This document shows, in pieces, positions 36,886 to 47,163 of a stretch of 64,000 nt of DNA. The translations under genes and the position numbers were made by a program. The stretch is from Acinetobacter terrae (GTDB lineage: Bacteria; Pseudomonadota; Gammaproteobacteria; Pseudomonadales; Moraxellaceae), in contig NZ_JABERI010000012.1 in the NCBI RefSeq assembly GCF_013004375.1, forward strand, positions 115,979-179,978. The letters run 5' to 3'. Numbering within the stretch: position 1 is the first letter of the stretch; every line of letters starts with the position of its first letter. The notes under the pieces were generated by a model. That model saw nothing but the letters and a program-made list of their open reading frames with translations. It was not told the DNA's origin and did no database searches.

Positions 36886-38115
36886 ATGGGTGCATTACAA
36901 GGAATTCGGGTACTGGATTTAAGCCGTGTACTGGCAGGTCCATGGTGTGGGCAGATTTTGGCAGACCTAGGTGCAGAAGTAATTAAAATTGAACGTCCAA
37001 AAGTGGGGGATGACACCCGTATGTGGGGACCACCGTGGATGCTGGATAATCAGGGCACTGCAACCCGCGAATCGGGTTATTACCAATGTGCCAACCGCAA
37101 CAAATATTCAGTCGCGATAGATATTGCAAGTGAACAAGGGCAGCAACTGATTCGGGAAATTGCCAAAACGGCCGATGTAGTAATTGAAAACTATAAAGCC
37201 GGTTCATTGGAAAAATACGGTTTAGATTATGCGTCTTTAAATCAACTTAATCCGAACTTGGTGTATTGCTCCATTACCGGATTTGGTCAAACTGGACCGC
37301 GTGCAGAAGAACCAGGTTATGACTTTATCATTCAAGGCATGTCGGGATTGATGAGTATCACCGGTGAAAAGGATGAGTTACCGGGTGGCGGTGCGCAAAA
37401 AGTCGGTGTGGCAGTGGTCGATATTCAAACGGGGTTATATGCAACCGTTGCTATTCAAGCCGCTTTATTGGCACGCCAACACACTGGTCGTGGTCAATAT
37501 ATCGATTTATCCTTATTGGACGTACAGGTGGCTACACTGGCCAATCAGGGCATGAATTATTTAACTTCCGGTATTGCACCAAAGCGTATGGGAAATAATC
37601 ATCCGAATATTGTGCCGTATCAAACCTTTAAGGCCAAAGATAAAGAATTTATTATTGCCTGTGGCAATGACAAGCAGTTTAAAGATTTGTGTATTGCCAT
37701 TGGTTTACCCGAATTATTGGAAGATAGAAAATTTCAACGTAATCAGGATCGCGTTAAACATCGTGATGAACTGATTCCTTTATTGTCTGAATATTTCTTG
37801 GCTAAAAATGCCCAAGAATGGGTCACTGCAATTCATGCAGTTAAAGTGCCGGTTGGGGTGATTAACTCAATTGAAGATGCACTGAATGAGCCACAAATTC
37901 AATTTCGTGACATGGTGGTGGATGTTGCACATCCGTTGAATGATCAATTTAAAATGATTGGTTCACCGATTAAACTATCTGATACTCCAGTTGAATATAG
38001 GCATGCTGCGCCACAATTAGGTGAACATACCGAAAAAGTTTTATCGCAGTTTAAAAGCCCAGATGAATTAAGAGCTTTAAAGGCCCAAGGGATTATTGAT
38101 GGAAAAGTTGCTTAG
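36886..38115 (+). CDS. Family III (CaiB/BaiF) CoA-transferase, probably glutarate-activating
   Basis: The 409-residue protein matches family III CoA-transferases: GIRVLDLSRVLAGPWCGQIL at the start, LGAEVIKIERP near 25, NRNKYSVAIDI near 68 and FGQTGPRAEEPGYDFIIQGM near 134. The catalytic aspartate should be in VGVAVVDIQTGLYA near 180. GGAG lies before the ATG. Beside gcdH it most likely moves CoA from succinyl-CoA to glutarate, as in human SUGCT and bacterial gcd clusters. The exact donor and acceptor are inferred from context, not seen. Confidence 0.9.
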   Translation: MGALQGIRVLDLSRVLAGPWCGQILADLGAEVIKIERPKVGDDTRMWGPPWMLDNQGTATRESGYYQCANRNKYSVAIDIASEQGQQLIREIAKTADVVIENYKAGSLEKYGLDYASLNQLNPNLVYCSITGFGQTGPRAEEPGYDFIIQGMSGLMSITGEKDELPGGGAQKVGVAVVDIQTGLYATVAIQAALLARQHTGRGQYIDLSLLDVQVATLANQGMNYLTSGIAPKRMGNNHPNIVPYQTFKAKDKEFIIACGNDKQFKDLCIAIGLPELLEDRKFQRNQDRVKHRDELIPLLSEYFLAKNAQEWVTAIHAVKVPVGVINSIEDALNEPQIQFRDMVVDVAHPLNDQFKMIGSPIKLSDTPVEYRHAAPQLGEHTEKVLSQFKSPDELRALKAQGIIDGKVA

Positions 38116-38151
38116 TTAGCGTTATTGATTATTATTTTGGTTGCTCTTGTT

Positions 38152-38185
38152 TGACCGAGTTTTTTACAGAATTCGGTCTTTTTTT
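38152..38185 (+). terminator. Terminator of the glutarate cluster
   Basis: GACCGAG-N12-TTCGGTC followed by seven T, 37 bases after the CoA-transferase stop. Confidence 0.8.
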
Positions 38186-38349
38186 GGAGGGGGAGATTGT
38201 ATTTTGGGTTAGGGCTTACTTAGCAGCAAAGCTATTAAAATTTGAATATTCTTCCATATAGCTTAAAGAATCAGCTCTATAGCTAAGGTGCATAGTCAGA
38301 TTTGTCGCTAAGCGTTATCATAGCGGTCTTCATGTCATTGGAACGCACT

Positions 38350-39417
38350 ATGAAAATCGTTGCAGATGAAAATCTGGCCTTTACCGAATATTTCTTTGCA
38401 GATTTTGGAGAAATTCAGCAAGCAGCGGGGCGGACTTTAACCCATGCGGATGTACAGGATGCTGAAGCCTTGCTGGTTCGTTCTGTGACCCAAGTAAATG
38501 AACAACTGATTCAAGAGACAAAATTAAAATTTGTCGGTAGTGCTACCATTGGTACTGACCATTTAGATATTGTAGCTTTAGATAAACACAATATTGCCTG
38601 GTCAAATGCGGCAGGCTGTAATGCGCAGGCGGTGGCTGAATATGTGATCACCGCACTGTTATATTTACAACCCAATTTAATTGATAAAAATGAACAATTC
38701 ACCCTCGGTATTATTGGTTTAGGCAATGTCGGTTCACGTTTGGCTTATATGGCTAAATTGTTAGGTTGGAATGTGATTGGTCATGATCCTTTTGTGAATC
38801 GTGAACAGATCCAGCAAGTTGAATTAGCAGAATTATTAAAAACAGCAGATGCCCTTTCCACGCATGTACCCTTAACCAAAACAGGGAATCATCCAACTTT
38901 TCATTTGATCAATGCGGATGCTTTGGCGCAAATGAAACCTGAAGCGATCTTAATTAATTCAGCACGTGGTCCAGTGGTCGAGGAAGCGGCCCTGATTGCC
39001 GATATTGAAAAGACCAAGCGCCAAGTGGTTTTAGATGTGTTTGAACATGAACCTGAAATTTCAGAACAACTGTTAAATCTGATTCATTTGGTGACACCGC
39101 ATATTGCGGGCTATAGTCTGGAAGGCAAAGCACGTGGCACGCAAATGATTTACGATGCTTTTTGTAAAACCTTTAATTTTATTGCAGATAAAAAATTTGA
39201 AACTCAATTACCGGTCTGTGAGCAATATTTTCAAGATCAAGATTTAAAGTCGGTACTGAAACAGCATCTTGCTCATATTTATGATATTGCACGTGACGAT
39301 GCCAACCTGCGTGCCTGCTTAAAAGAGGGCAAAGTGGATCAAAAAGCCTTTGATTATTTACGTAAAACCTATCCCTTACGCCGTGAATGGGCAGCACACG
39401 GAGGCCCGAAAGCATGA
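38350..39417 (+). CDS. pdxB: Erythronate-4-phosphate dehydrogenase
   Basis: PdxB catalyses the second step of the DXP-dependent pyridoxal phosphate pathway, oxidising 4-phosphoerythronate. The ATG at 38350 gives 355 residues starting MKIVADENLAFTEYFFADFG, the conserved PdxB start. The NAD-binding loop is LGIIGLGNVGSRLAYMAKLL near 120, and the catalytic Arg, Glu and His regions are INSARGPVVEE, DVFEHEPE and TPHIAGYSLEG. The C-terminal dimerisation domain follows. Its TGA overlaps the ATG of the next gene, so the two are translationally coupled. Confidence 0.94.
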   Translation: MKIVADENLAFTEYFFADFGEIQQAAGRTLTHADVQDAEALLVRSVTQVNEQLIQETKLKFVGSATIGTDHLDIVALDKHNIAWSNAAGCNAQAVAEYVITALLYLQPNLIDKNEQFTLGIIGLGNVGSRLAYMAKLLGWNVIGHDPFVNREQIQQVELAELLKTADALSTHVPLTKTGNHPTFHLINADALAQMKPEAILINSARGPVVEEAALIADIEKTKRQVVLDVFEHEPEISEQLLNLIHLVTPHIAGYSLEGKARGTQMIYDAFCKTFNFIADKKFETQLPVCEQYFQDQDLKSVLKQHLAHIYDIARDDANLRACLKEGKVDQKAFDYLRKTYPLRREWAAHGGPKA

Positions 39418-40406
39418 GTATGGCAAATACAGAAACCGTCAATTATCAACCGACCTGCGATATCAAAGCATTAAAAGCCCGTGCCAAAATGTATGCACAA
39501 ATCCGTCAGTTTTTTGCTGAACGTGAGGTGCTTGAAGTCGAAACGCCAATATTGTCACAAGCAGGTGTCACCGATGTACATTTAGCCTCAGTTCAGGCTC
39601 AGCGTCATCGCGGTGGTCGTAAACAAACCCATTATTTACAAACTTCACCTGAATTTGCCATGAAGCGATTGCTGGCCAGTGGTAGTGGTCCAATTTACCA
39701 AATTTGCAAAGTCTTTCGTGATGATGAGCATGGGCGAAAACACAATAGTGAATTCACCATGCTGGAATGGTACCGCCCCAATTTAAGCTTGAAAGAATTG
39801 ATGTTTGAAGTCACAGATTTGCTCAATGTGACCTTGGCACATCGTTTTGGCGAAGTTCGTCCTACTATTTTGAGTTATAAACATGCCTTTATGGATCGTC
39901 TGGATCTCAATCCATTGCAAGCCAGTTTAAAACAGCTCAAAGACTGCTGTAACCGTGTCGGTTTAAATCTGGATTTGGGGGATGACCGATTGGGTTATAT
40001 CGACCTGTTATTTTCACATATGGTTGAACCGAGTTTGGGGTTTGATACACCGGTATTTTTAACCGATTTCCCACCTGAAATGGCGTCGCTCGCCAAAGTT
40101 AAAGTCGATGAAGATGGGGAACAGGTCGCAGCACGTTTTGAGCTTTATATTGAAGGCTTGGAATTGGCAAATGCCTATGATGAACTGATTGATGCTGCAG
40201 TATTACGTTCCCGTTTTGAAGCCGATAATCTTGAGCGTGAAAAGCTCGGCTTGCATGTGATGCCGATTGATGAATATCTACTGGCGGCTTTACCACATAT
40301 GACTGAATGTTCAGGCATCGCTTTAGGGATTGATCGTTTATTGATGGTCGCGACTGAACAGATGAAACTGGAAAACGTGATTACTTTCCCTGCGGATGTT
40401 TCTTAA
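39414..40406 (+). CDS. epmA: Elongation factor P--(R)-beta-lysine ligase
   Basis: EpmA (GenX/PoxA) attaches beta-lysine to a conserved lysine of EF-P, easing translation of proline stretches. The 330-residue product resembles only the catalytic domain of class II lysyl-tRNA synthetase, with no anticodon-binding domain. Motif 2 is FRDDEHGRKHNSEFTMLEWY near residue 103 and motif 3 is SGIALGIDRLLMVATEQ near 300. The ATG at 39414 is preceded by GGAGG and overlaps the pdxB stop as ATGA. EF-P and EpmB are not in this window. Confidence 0.94.
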   Translation: MSMANTETVNYQPTCDIKALKARAKMYAQIRQFFAEREVLEVETPILSQAGVTDVHLASVQAQRHRGGRKQTHYLQTSPEFAMKRLLASGSGPIYQICKVFRDDEHGRKHNSEFTMLEWYRPNLSLKELMFEVTDLLNVTLAHRFGEVRPTILSYKHAFMDRLDLNPLQASLKQLKDCCNRVGLNLDLGDDRLGYIDLLFSHMVEPSLGFDTPVFLTDFPPEMASLAKVKVDEDGEQVAARFELYIEGLELANAYDELIDAAVLRSRFEADNLEREKLGLHVMPIDEYLLAALPHMTECSGIALGIDRLLMVATEQMKLENVITFPADVS

Positions 40407-40426
40407 TTGTATTTCTAAAAAATCCT

Positions 40427-40519
40427 ATAAATCCCTCCCTTACGTAGCAGTGCTACTCACCTTTAAAAAAATGAGGAACTTTTCCCTCCCTTTAAAAAGG
40501 GGGGGTAGGAGGGATTAAA
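40427..40519. repeat. Palindromic CCCTCC/GGAGGG repeat
   Basis: Between epmA and cca, a CCCTCCCTTTAAAAAGGG hairpin is followed by a second purine arm, TAGGAGGGATT, that can pair with the outer TCCCTCC instead. A shorter inverted repeat, GTAGCA-G-TGCTAC, lies upstream. It is built like the units at 971-1178 and 48958-49055. Confidence 0.7.
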
Positions 40520-40520
40520 A

Positions 40521-40550
40521 GAAAAAGCTTCTCAAACGAGAAGCTTTTTT
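40521..40550. terminator. Bidirectional terminator between epmA and cca
   Basis: AAAAAGCTTCTC-AAAC-GAGAAGCTTTTTT, perfect stem with A and T runs on both sides. Confidence 0.9.
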
Positions 40551-40555
40551 ATGAG

Positions 40556-41791
40556 CTATACAGCAGCAATAATCTGCCGGGCTTTTAATTCTTCAAGCGC
40601 TTGAATACGCCGTTGAATCAACATTTCCCCAATATCAGGACCACTAATATCGGGTGGTAAATCCTGCGCTTTAATGCCACGAACCACTTCCATTGCATCT
40701 AGTACATATTGCGATTGCGGATATTCACGATCTTCCAGACCAAGGCGGCCACGTGAATCACATTCACAGGCTTGAACATAAGCTTCAACACGTTCAGGGC
40801 GACGTAATACATCTAGACGTTGCAATAAGCGCCATAAAGTCCCAGGTTTTAAGCTTAAGGCTTGATGACATTTTAAATGTTCTTTACATACCGCAATGGC
40901 AAGTTGCTTGGTATTGGTCGGCACTTTAAGGCGATCACATACTTCGGTGACCGGTTTGACACCACGTTCTTCATGCATGATATGACGCGGTAATTCATCT
41001 GCCGGTGTGAGGGCTTTTCCTAAATCATGAACCAGAACGGCAAAGCGTACATCGAGTGAATAATTGGCTTTACAGGCTTGTTGTAGCGACATCATGGTGT
41101 GAATGCCACAATCAATTTCCGGATGATATTCAGGACGTTGTGGAATGCCGTACAACACATCTAATTCAGGGAACAGGACTTTTAAAGCGCCACAGCGACG
41201 TAGCGTTTCGAAATATTCATCGGCATGATTTTCCATCAAGGCACGAGAGGTTTCTTTCCATACCCGCTCAGGCGTTAATGCCTGTAATTCACCCGATTCC
41301 GCTAACTGTTGCATCAGTGCCAAAGTTTCAGATGCCACCGTGAACCCAAGTGATTTATAACGCGCTGCAAATCGTGCAATGCGTAAAACGCGTAGCGGAT
41401 CTTCGACAAAAGCATTGGATACATGACGTAATATTCGATCGGTTAAATCTTGCTGACCGTTATAAGGGTCGTATACGTTACCATCTTCATCCATCGCCAT
41501 CGCATTAATGGTCAGGTCACGACGGATCAGATCCTCTTCAAGGGTTACACTGGTATCTGTATAAAATTCAAAGCCATGATAACCCTGACCGGATTTACGC
41601 TCGGTACGGGCTAAAGCATATTCTTCTTTTGTTTGGGGATGCAGGAAAACAGGGAAATCTTTGCCTACCGGCTGATAGCCCTGAGCAAGGAGTTGTTCAG
41701 GTGTTGCACCAACAACCACATAATCTTTTTCGTGATAGGGGTGACCGAGTAAGTGATCACGTACTGCACCGCCTACTAAATAAACTCGCAT
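40556..41791 (-). CDS. cca: Multifunctional CCA tRNA nucleotidyltransferase
   Basis: Cca adds or repairs the 3' CCA of tRNAs. The ATG at 41791 gives 411 residues beginning MRVYLVGGAVRDHLLGHPYH. The nucleotidyltransferase core includes the catalytic carboxylates in KDYVVVG and RRDLTINAMAMDEDG (about 95), and the RNA-binding VEDPLRVLRIARFAARY follows. A C-terminal HD domain (FAVLVHDLGKALTP near 245) marks the long gammaproteobacterial type with phosphatase and phosphodiesterase activity. A TTG 21 bases upstream is in frame but unlikely. The ribosome site AGAGG lies inside the 3' arm of the maeB terminator hairpin. Confidence 0.96.
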   Translation of the reverse strand: MRVYLVGGAVRDHLLGHPYHEKDYVVVGATPEQLLAQGYQPVGKDFPVFLHPQTKEEYALARTERKSGQGYHGFEFYTDTSVTLEEDLIRRDLTINAMAMDEDGNVYDPYNGQQDLTDRILRHVSNAFVEDPLRVLRIARFAARYKSLGFTVASETLALMQQLAESGELQALTPERVWKETSRALMENHADEYFETLRRCGALKVLFPELDVLYGIPQRPEYHPEIDCGIHTMMSLQQACKANYSLDVRFAVLVHDLGKALTPADELPRHIMHEERGVKPVTEVCDRLKVPTNTKQLAIAVCKEHLKCHQALSLKPGTLWRLLQRLDVLRRPERVEAYVQACECDSRGRLGLEDREYPQSQYVLDAMEVVRGIKAQDLPPDISGPDIGEMLIQRRIQALEELKARQIIAAV

Positions 41792-41794
41792 GAA

Positions 41795-41839
41795 AAAACC
41801 TCTATTCTTCAAGCAATCATGCTACAGAATAGAGGTTTT
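41795..41839 (-). terminator. maeB terminator that contains the cca ribosome binding site
   Basis: On the minus strand AAAACCTCTATTC (41839-41827) pairs perfectly with GAATAGAGGTTTT (41807-41795), with an inner AGCA/TGCT stem in the loop and two more T. The AGAGG of the 3' arm is the only Shine-Dalgarno for the cca ATG at 41791, seven bases away. Confidence 0.85.
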
Positions 41840-41878
41840 CTCAAGTAAATAACCTTAGCTTTTTGCTAAAGTTGAATA

Positions 41879-44152
41879 CTAGCCTTCTTGTGACTGTTGG
41901 ATTTCAGCAACGGTCAATGCTGTCATATTTACCACACGACGTGTTGTTGCAGTCGGTGTCAAGATATGAACAGGTTTCGCAGCACCCAACAGAATTGGGC
42001 CAATCGTTACATTGTTGCCTGAAGTCGCTTTTAACAGGTTAAATGAAATGTTTGCTGCATCAAGGTTTGGCATGATGAGTAAGTTTGCAGAACCTTTGAA
42101 ACGTGAGTTCGGAAATGCGAAATGACGAATATTTTCATCAAGTGCAGCATCACCGTGCATTTCACCTTCGACTTCAAGCTCAGGTGCAATTTCACTTAAA
42201 ATTTCAAATACTTTACGCATTTTTTGTGCACTTGCATCAGTCTGGTCAGAACCAAAGCTTGAATGCGATAACAACGCAATACGTGGAGTCACACCAAAAC
42301 GACGCACTTCTTCAGCCGCCAAAATGGTCATTTCAGCCAATTGTTCAGCCGTTGGATTGGTATTCACATAAGTATCGGCAATGAACAAGTTGCGATCTTG
42401 AAGCATTAACGCATTTAGAGTAAAGAATGTGCTACGACCTTCTTTTAAGCCAATCACGTTTTTCACGAAATCTAAGTGAATGTCATAGCTTGAATATGTA
42501 CCACAAAGCATACCGTCTGCATGACCGTGTTTCACTAACATTGCAGCAATCAGGGTAGAGCGACGACGTGCTTCACGATGTGCGTATTCAGGTGTTACGC
42601 CTTTACGCTGCATGATTTGATAGTAATCATCCGCAAAAAATTCGTAATCTGGATTTTTCTCTTGATCCACAATTTCAATGTTCACGCCATGTTCAAGACG
42701 CAAGCCCAATTTTTTGATGTTTGCTTCAATGACAGAAGTACGACCAACAAGAATCGGAAACGCTAAACCTTCATCTACCGCAATTTGAACTGCACGAAGC
42801 ACACGAAGATCTTCACCTTCCGCATATGCAATGCGTTTAGGCGCTGTTTTTGCTTGGGCAAAGATCGGTTTCATCATAAATGCAGAGTTGTATACAAACT
42901 CAGACAATTTTTGACGATATGCAGAGAAATCTTCGATCGGACGAGTCGCCACACCAGAATCCATTGCAGCTTGTGCAACAGCAGGGGCAATTTCAAGAAT
43001 TAAACGTTGATCAAGTGGGCGTGGAATAAGGTAATCACGACCAAATGATGCAGATTTTTCACCATAAGATGCTGCATCTGCTTCAATGTGTGCCATACGT
43101 GCAATCGCATGTACGCAGGCAATTTTCATTTCTTCGTTAATGGTGGTTGCGCCAACGTCTAAAGCACCACGGAAGATATACGGGAAGCAAAGCGCATTGT
43201 TTACCTGATTTGGATAATCCGAACGACCAGTCGCCATAATTACGTCAGGACGAACTTCATGTGCATGTTCAGGTAAAATTTCTGGATCCGGGTTTGCCAA
43301 AGCAAAAATGATTGGATTTTCAGCCATCACTTTAACCATTTCTTTGGTCAAAATGCCTGCCGCTGAAAGTCCCAAGAACATATCCGCACCAGCAATAACG
43401 TCTGCTAATTGAGTGCCTTCAATATCTTGAACATAACGTTTTTTCGATTCATCCAAATTGTCACGTTTAGTCGTAAGCAGACCGCGTGAATCGGCAACGG
43501 TAATGTTCTGTTTGTTTGCACCTAAAGCACAAAGCAAATCTAGACAAGACAATGCAGCTGCACCGGCACCTGAAGCGACAATTTTAATCTCTTCAATTTT
43601 TTTGCCAGTCAATTGTAAAGCATTGAGTAAAGCTGAACCCACAATGATAGACGTACCATGTTGATCATCATGGAACACAGGAATATTCATGCGCTCACGA
43701 AGTTTTTTCTCAATATAGAAACATTCCGGTGCCTTGATATCTTCAAGGTTAATACCACCAAAAGTAGGTTCTAATGCAGCCACGATGTCCACAATTTTGT
43801 CTGGATCGTTTTCAGCAATCTCGAGGTCAAATACATCTACACCCGCGAATTTTTTAAACAGTACGCCTTTACCTTCCATAACCGGTTTAGAAGCTAAAGG
43901 ACCGATGTTACCCAGACCTAAAACTGCAGTACCATTGGTTACAACTGCAACAAGGTTGCCACGTGCAGTGTAAAGTGCTGCAGTTGATGGGTCGCGTTCA
44001 ATCTCTAAACATGGTGCTGCGACACCCGGAGAGTAAGCAAGCGCTAGGTCATGTTGGTTGACCAGCTGTTTACTTGGCGTAACACTGATTTTCCCTGGTG
44101 TTGGATATTCGTGGTAGTACAAAGCTTGCTGTTTTAATGATTGATCGTCCAT
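41879..44152 (-). CDS. maeB: NADP-dependent malic enzyme fused to a phosphotransacetylase-like domain
   Basis: MaeB decarboxylates malate to pyruvate, making NADPH. The 757-residue protein is the hybrid type. The malic enzyme part (about 1-420) has [40 protein letters not shown] and the nucleotide-binding [20 protein letters not shown]. The phosphotransacetylase-like part (about 430-750) contains [20 protein letters not shown] and [20 protein letters not shown]. In homologues the second domain is regulatory (acetyl-CoA) and not catalytic. It is on the minus strand upstream of cca, with the shared terminator between them. Confidence 0.96.
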   Translation of the reverse strand: MDDQSLKQQALYYHEYPTPGKISVTPSKQLVNQHDLALAYSPGVAAPCLEIERDPSTAALYTARGNLVAVVTNGTAVLGLGNIGPLASKPVMEGKGVLFKKFAGVDVFDLEIAENDPDKIVDIVAALEPTFGGINLEDIKAPECFYIEKKLRERMNIPVFHDDQHGTSIIVGSALLNALQLTGKKIEEIKIVASGAGAAALSCLDLLCALGANKQNITVADSRGLLTTKRDNLDESKKRYVQDIEGTQLADVIAGADMFLGLSAAGILTKEMVKVMAENPIIFALANPDPEILPEHAHEVRPDVIMATGRSDYPNQVNNALCFPYIFRGALDVGATTINEEMKIACVHAIARMAHIEADAASYGEKSASFGRDYLIPRPLDQRLILEIAPAVAQAAMDSGVATRPIEDFSAYRQKLSEFVYNSAFMMKPIFAQAKTAPKRIAYAEGEDLRVLRAVQIAVDEGLAFPILVGRTSVIEANIKKLGLRLEHGVNIEIVDQEKNPDYEFFADDYYQIMQRKGVTPEYAHREARRRSTLIAAMLVKHGHADGMLCGTYSSYDIHLDFVKNVIGLKEGRSTFFTLNALMLQDRNLFIADTYVNTNPTAEQLAEMTILAAEEVRRFGVTPRIALLSHSSFGSDQTDASAQKMRKVFEILSEIAPELEVEGEMHGDAALDENIRHFAFPNSRFKGSANLLIMPNLDAANISFNLLKATSGNNVTIGPILLGAAKPVHILTPTATTRRVVNMTALTVAEIQQSQEG

Positions 44153-44301
44153 CTGTATCTCTATTGTTGCTTGAGTTGCCCAGCCCGAGCTGGTGGTGAT
44201 TTTTTGCTTAATTTAATTGAATATAACATTTGTTGCGGCCTTAGCACAGTCGCGAATATGCCATTTTCAAGCAAACTGATATTTAGGCGTATCGACTTAT
44301 A

Positions 44302-47163
44302 TTAAGAAGGTATAAGTCGATGTTGTTCCAGGAAGGTAGTTGCTTCACTTTCGGGTAAAGGTTTTGAAAACAGGAAGCCTTGAGCAATGTCACATTCCAG
44401 ATCTTGTAAGTATTGAAGCTGTTCCTCGGTTTCAATGCCTTCTGCAACCACGACCATGCCCATGGCTTTGCCCATGGCGATCATGGCACTGACAATGGCT
44501 TCTTGTTTGTTTTGCCCAATTCTGGAGATAAAGCTGCGGTCAATTTTTAATATATCAATCGGAAAATCAGCAAGATAAGAGAGGGAAGAGTAACCTGTTC
44601 CAAAATCATCCAGGGAGATATTAATCTTACGTTTCTTGATTTCATCGAGCAGATTTTTAACCGTAACCGAGTTCTCAAGCAGTGATGATTCGGTAATTTC
44701 AAGCTCTAGGCTCGAGCCTGAAATTTTGTAGGTCTGAATGGCATGATCGAGGTCTTCGAGTAATTGTCCACGTTGTAATTGCTGTGCGACCACATTGACC
44801 GAGACACATATATTATTAAAGCCTAAATCATTCCAATTCCTAATTTGTTTAGCGGTTTGTTGTATAACAATTCTGCCAATATCCGAGATCAAACTGGTTT
44901 GCTCTGCAAGGGGAATGAACAAATTTGGTGGAATAATGCCTTTGCTTGGGTGATTCCAGCGAACCAAAGCTTCAAAACCATAAATTTCTTGGTCGCTAAA
45001 ATTAATTTTTGGCTGATAGTAAACAATCAGTTCATTGTTGTTAATCGCGAGTCGTAAATCGCGTTCCAGATAAATCCCTTGCTCAAGTAAGGCGGTATTT
45101 TTATTGGAGTAAAAACGGATGGTATTGCCACCTAAGCTTTTTGCTTCGATTAATGCCTGCTCGGCACAATTATTCAGATAATCCAGTTGGCGGCCATTTT
45201 CTGGATAGAAAGCAATCCCCATAGATAGAGTAATAATATGGTCCTGACCAAAAATGTTAAAGGGTAAGGAAAATGCCTTACTCATCCGTTCACAATGATG
45301 CTGAACCGATGGGCGAATATGCGAGATTTCATAGACAATGGCAAAGTCATCACCATTTAGATGGGCGACCAATAATGCTTCAGCATTGGTGAGTCGTAGT
45401 CTTTGCGCCACTTGGCGTAACAGTTCATCGCCACCGCTATTGCTCAGAAATTCATTCAAAGGTCTAAAACGATCGATATTCAGACGAATCACAGCGAGCT
45501 GTTTAATCGAATCCTTTTGACTGACTAGATATTGATGTAATTGATAGTTGTAATAAAAGCGATTCGGCAGGTCGGTTAGTGGATCGTAATTTTCCAAATA
45601 AGACAGACGTTGTTCTTGCAGCTTACGTTCAGTTAAATCAGAAACGATACCAATATAGTGTGTGACACGATTTTTTTCATCAATAATGGCATTAATCCGC
45701 ATCCAGACTGTAAGTTCTTTACCAGAAAGAAATTTTTCATTGAGCTCACCATCAAACTCACCCATTTTATCGAGTTGATTGATGATGGAAGAATGGCTGT
45801 TTCTTTGTTGTGGCTTATAATTTGAAGTGATATCAAATAAATGTTTGCCAATAATTTGGTCATGGGTGAAACCCGTCAATTGTTCATAGAATGGATTGAC
45901 GTCGATATAGCAAAGTTGTTCATCAAGAATGAAAATCCCTTCAGCAGCTTGTTGAAGCACACTTGCTGCAAGTTTTAAGCGTTCCTGATCGGTACGTTCT
46001 TGATGGATGTCACGACGAATCCCGACCATACGCAGAGGCTTATTATTGTTCGGGTCACGCGTAATGACTCTACCAATATCATGGACCCATTTCCATTTGC
46101 CATTAGTATGTTGAATTCGATAAGTGGCTTCATACTGATCGGTTTGGCCGCGTAAATTTTGCTTCATCGAGGTTTGGAAGTGTTCGAGATCATCGGGATG
46201 AATGATGCTTTGCAGCTGATTATGATGCTGTTTTGAAGGTTTTAAAGTCTTTTGATGCTTAGAATCGGTAACTAAAATTTCCCGATCTTTGATATTCCAG
46301 TCCCAAGGTCGAAGTCCCGCAACGCCATGTGCTAACATCAGATTTTGTTGCTGATTTTCCAGATCAGCATTCATTTTAGCAATATCAAAAGTTCGCTCTT
46401 TGACTTTTTGTTCAAGCAATTGATTGTTCAATTGAAGTTGTAATTCGATATCTTTGGATTTATTAATTTCAGTTTGTAATTGCTGACATAACTCATCTGT
46501 CCAGAGAACCTGTTGTTCGGCATTTTTAACCAAGCGATTATTTTTCGAATACAGTGCTGAAATGCGTTTATGAATACGCGTCGTAGAGTTGGCACACAGT
46601 AAAATGACAATAAGAGTGAAATTGATCGTTAAATAAAATAAATAATTAGAGGTTTCTGTTGTAATAAACTGTGAGGCAAGATAAGGAAAAATGGCTGGAA
46701 TAAAGGCCAGACAAAAATAATTTAGACGTTGGGTTAAGAAAGTCAGGGCAAAGGCCTGGCTTACAATCAGTAATAACGCTGAGAGGATTAAAGCATTCAC
46801 ATCGCTGAAATTAGGGTTATATTGCGGCAGATAGTAGTAAATCAGACCAATACCAATAGCAATACAGCTTCCAATTGCCAAACATTGGAATTGCAGCCAG
46901 CGATGTGCGTGATTGAGTGCGAAATTATGGGGCTTAAAATAGATACTAATGATGAGTAAACTTAGGCAACTCAACAGTTCGGTCGCAATAAACCAAAGAT
47001 TGAAATAGAAAGAGGGTTTTGTAAAATAAAATTGGTAAATGCAATAAACATATAAGGAAACGATCAGAATACTGACGAGAAAGAATCGACTGAGTCGAAT
47101 CGTATTGGTAATTTGAGCAGCACTCACATGCTGTTTAACATACTCGTCTTGAATATCTGACAT
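44302..47163 (-). CDS. Membrane PAS-GGDEF-EAL protein, probably a c-di-GMP phosphodiesterase
   Basis: The ATG at 47163 (MSDIQDEYVKQHVSAAQITN) gives about 953 residues; a 36-residue extension upstream looks noncoding. The order is a membrane domain with six or seven helices (about 25-205), a coiled coil, two PAS/PAC modules (about 270-380 and 395-505), a GGDEF domain (about 515-680) and an EAL domain (about 690-945). The GGDEF site reads LNGDDF, so synthase activity is doubtful. The EAL site is complete: GFEALVRWNHP, ITESSLLENS, LDDFGTGYSSL and VVAEGIETEEQL. Net c-di-GMP hydrolysis is the best prediction. Confidence 0.9.
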   Translation of the reverse strand: MSDIQDEYVKQHVSAAQITNTIRLSRFFLVSILIVSLYVYCIYQFYFTKPSFYFNLWFIATELLSCLSLLIISIYFKPHNFALNHAHRWLQFQCLAIGSCIAIGIGLIYYYLPQYNPNFSDVNALILSALLLIVSQAFALTFLTQRLNYFCLAFIPAIFPYLASQFITTETSNYLFYLTINFTLIVILLCANSTTRIHKRISALYSKNNRLVKNAEQQVLWTDELCQQLQTEINKSKDIELQLQLNNQLLEQKVKERTFDIAKMNADLENQQQNLMLAHGVAGLRPWDWNIKDREILVTDSKHQKTLKPSKQHHNQLQSIIHPDDLEHFQTSMKQNLRGQTDQYEATYRIQHTNGKWKWVHDIGRVITRDPNNNKPLRMVGIRRDIHQERTDQERLKLAASVLQQAAEGIFILDEQLCYIDVNPFYEQLTGFTHDQIIGKHLFDITSNYKPQQRNSHSSIINQLDKMGEFDGELNEKFLSGKELTVWMRINAIIDEKNRVTHYIGIVSDLTERKLQEQRLSYLENYDPLTDLPNRFYYNYQLHQYLVSQKDSIKQLAVIRLNIDRFRPLNEFLSNSGGDELLRQVAQRLRLTNAEALLVAHLNGDDFAIVYEISHIRPSVQHHCERMSKAFSLPFNIFGQDHIITLSMGIAFYPENGRQLDYLNNCAEQALIEAKSLGGNTIRFYSNKNTALLEQGIYLERDLRLAINNNELIVYYQPKINFSDQEIYGFEALVRWNHPSKGIIPPNLFIPLAEQTSLISDIGRIVIQQTAKQIRNWNDLGFNNICVSVNVVAQQLQRGQLLEDLDHAIQTYKISGSSLELEITESSLLENSVTVKNLLDEIKKRKINISLDDFGTGYSSLSYLADFPIDILKIDRSFISRIGQNKQEAIVSAMIAMGKAMGMVVVAEGIETEEQLQYLQDLECDIAQGFLFSKPLPESEATTFLEQHRLIPS

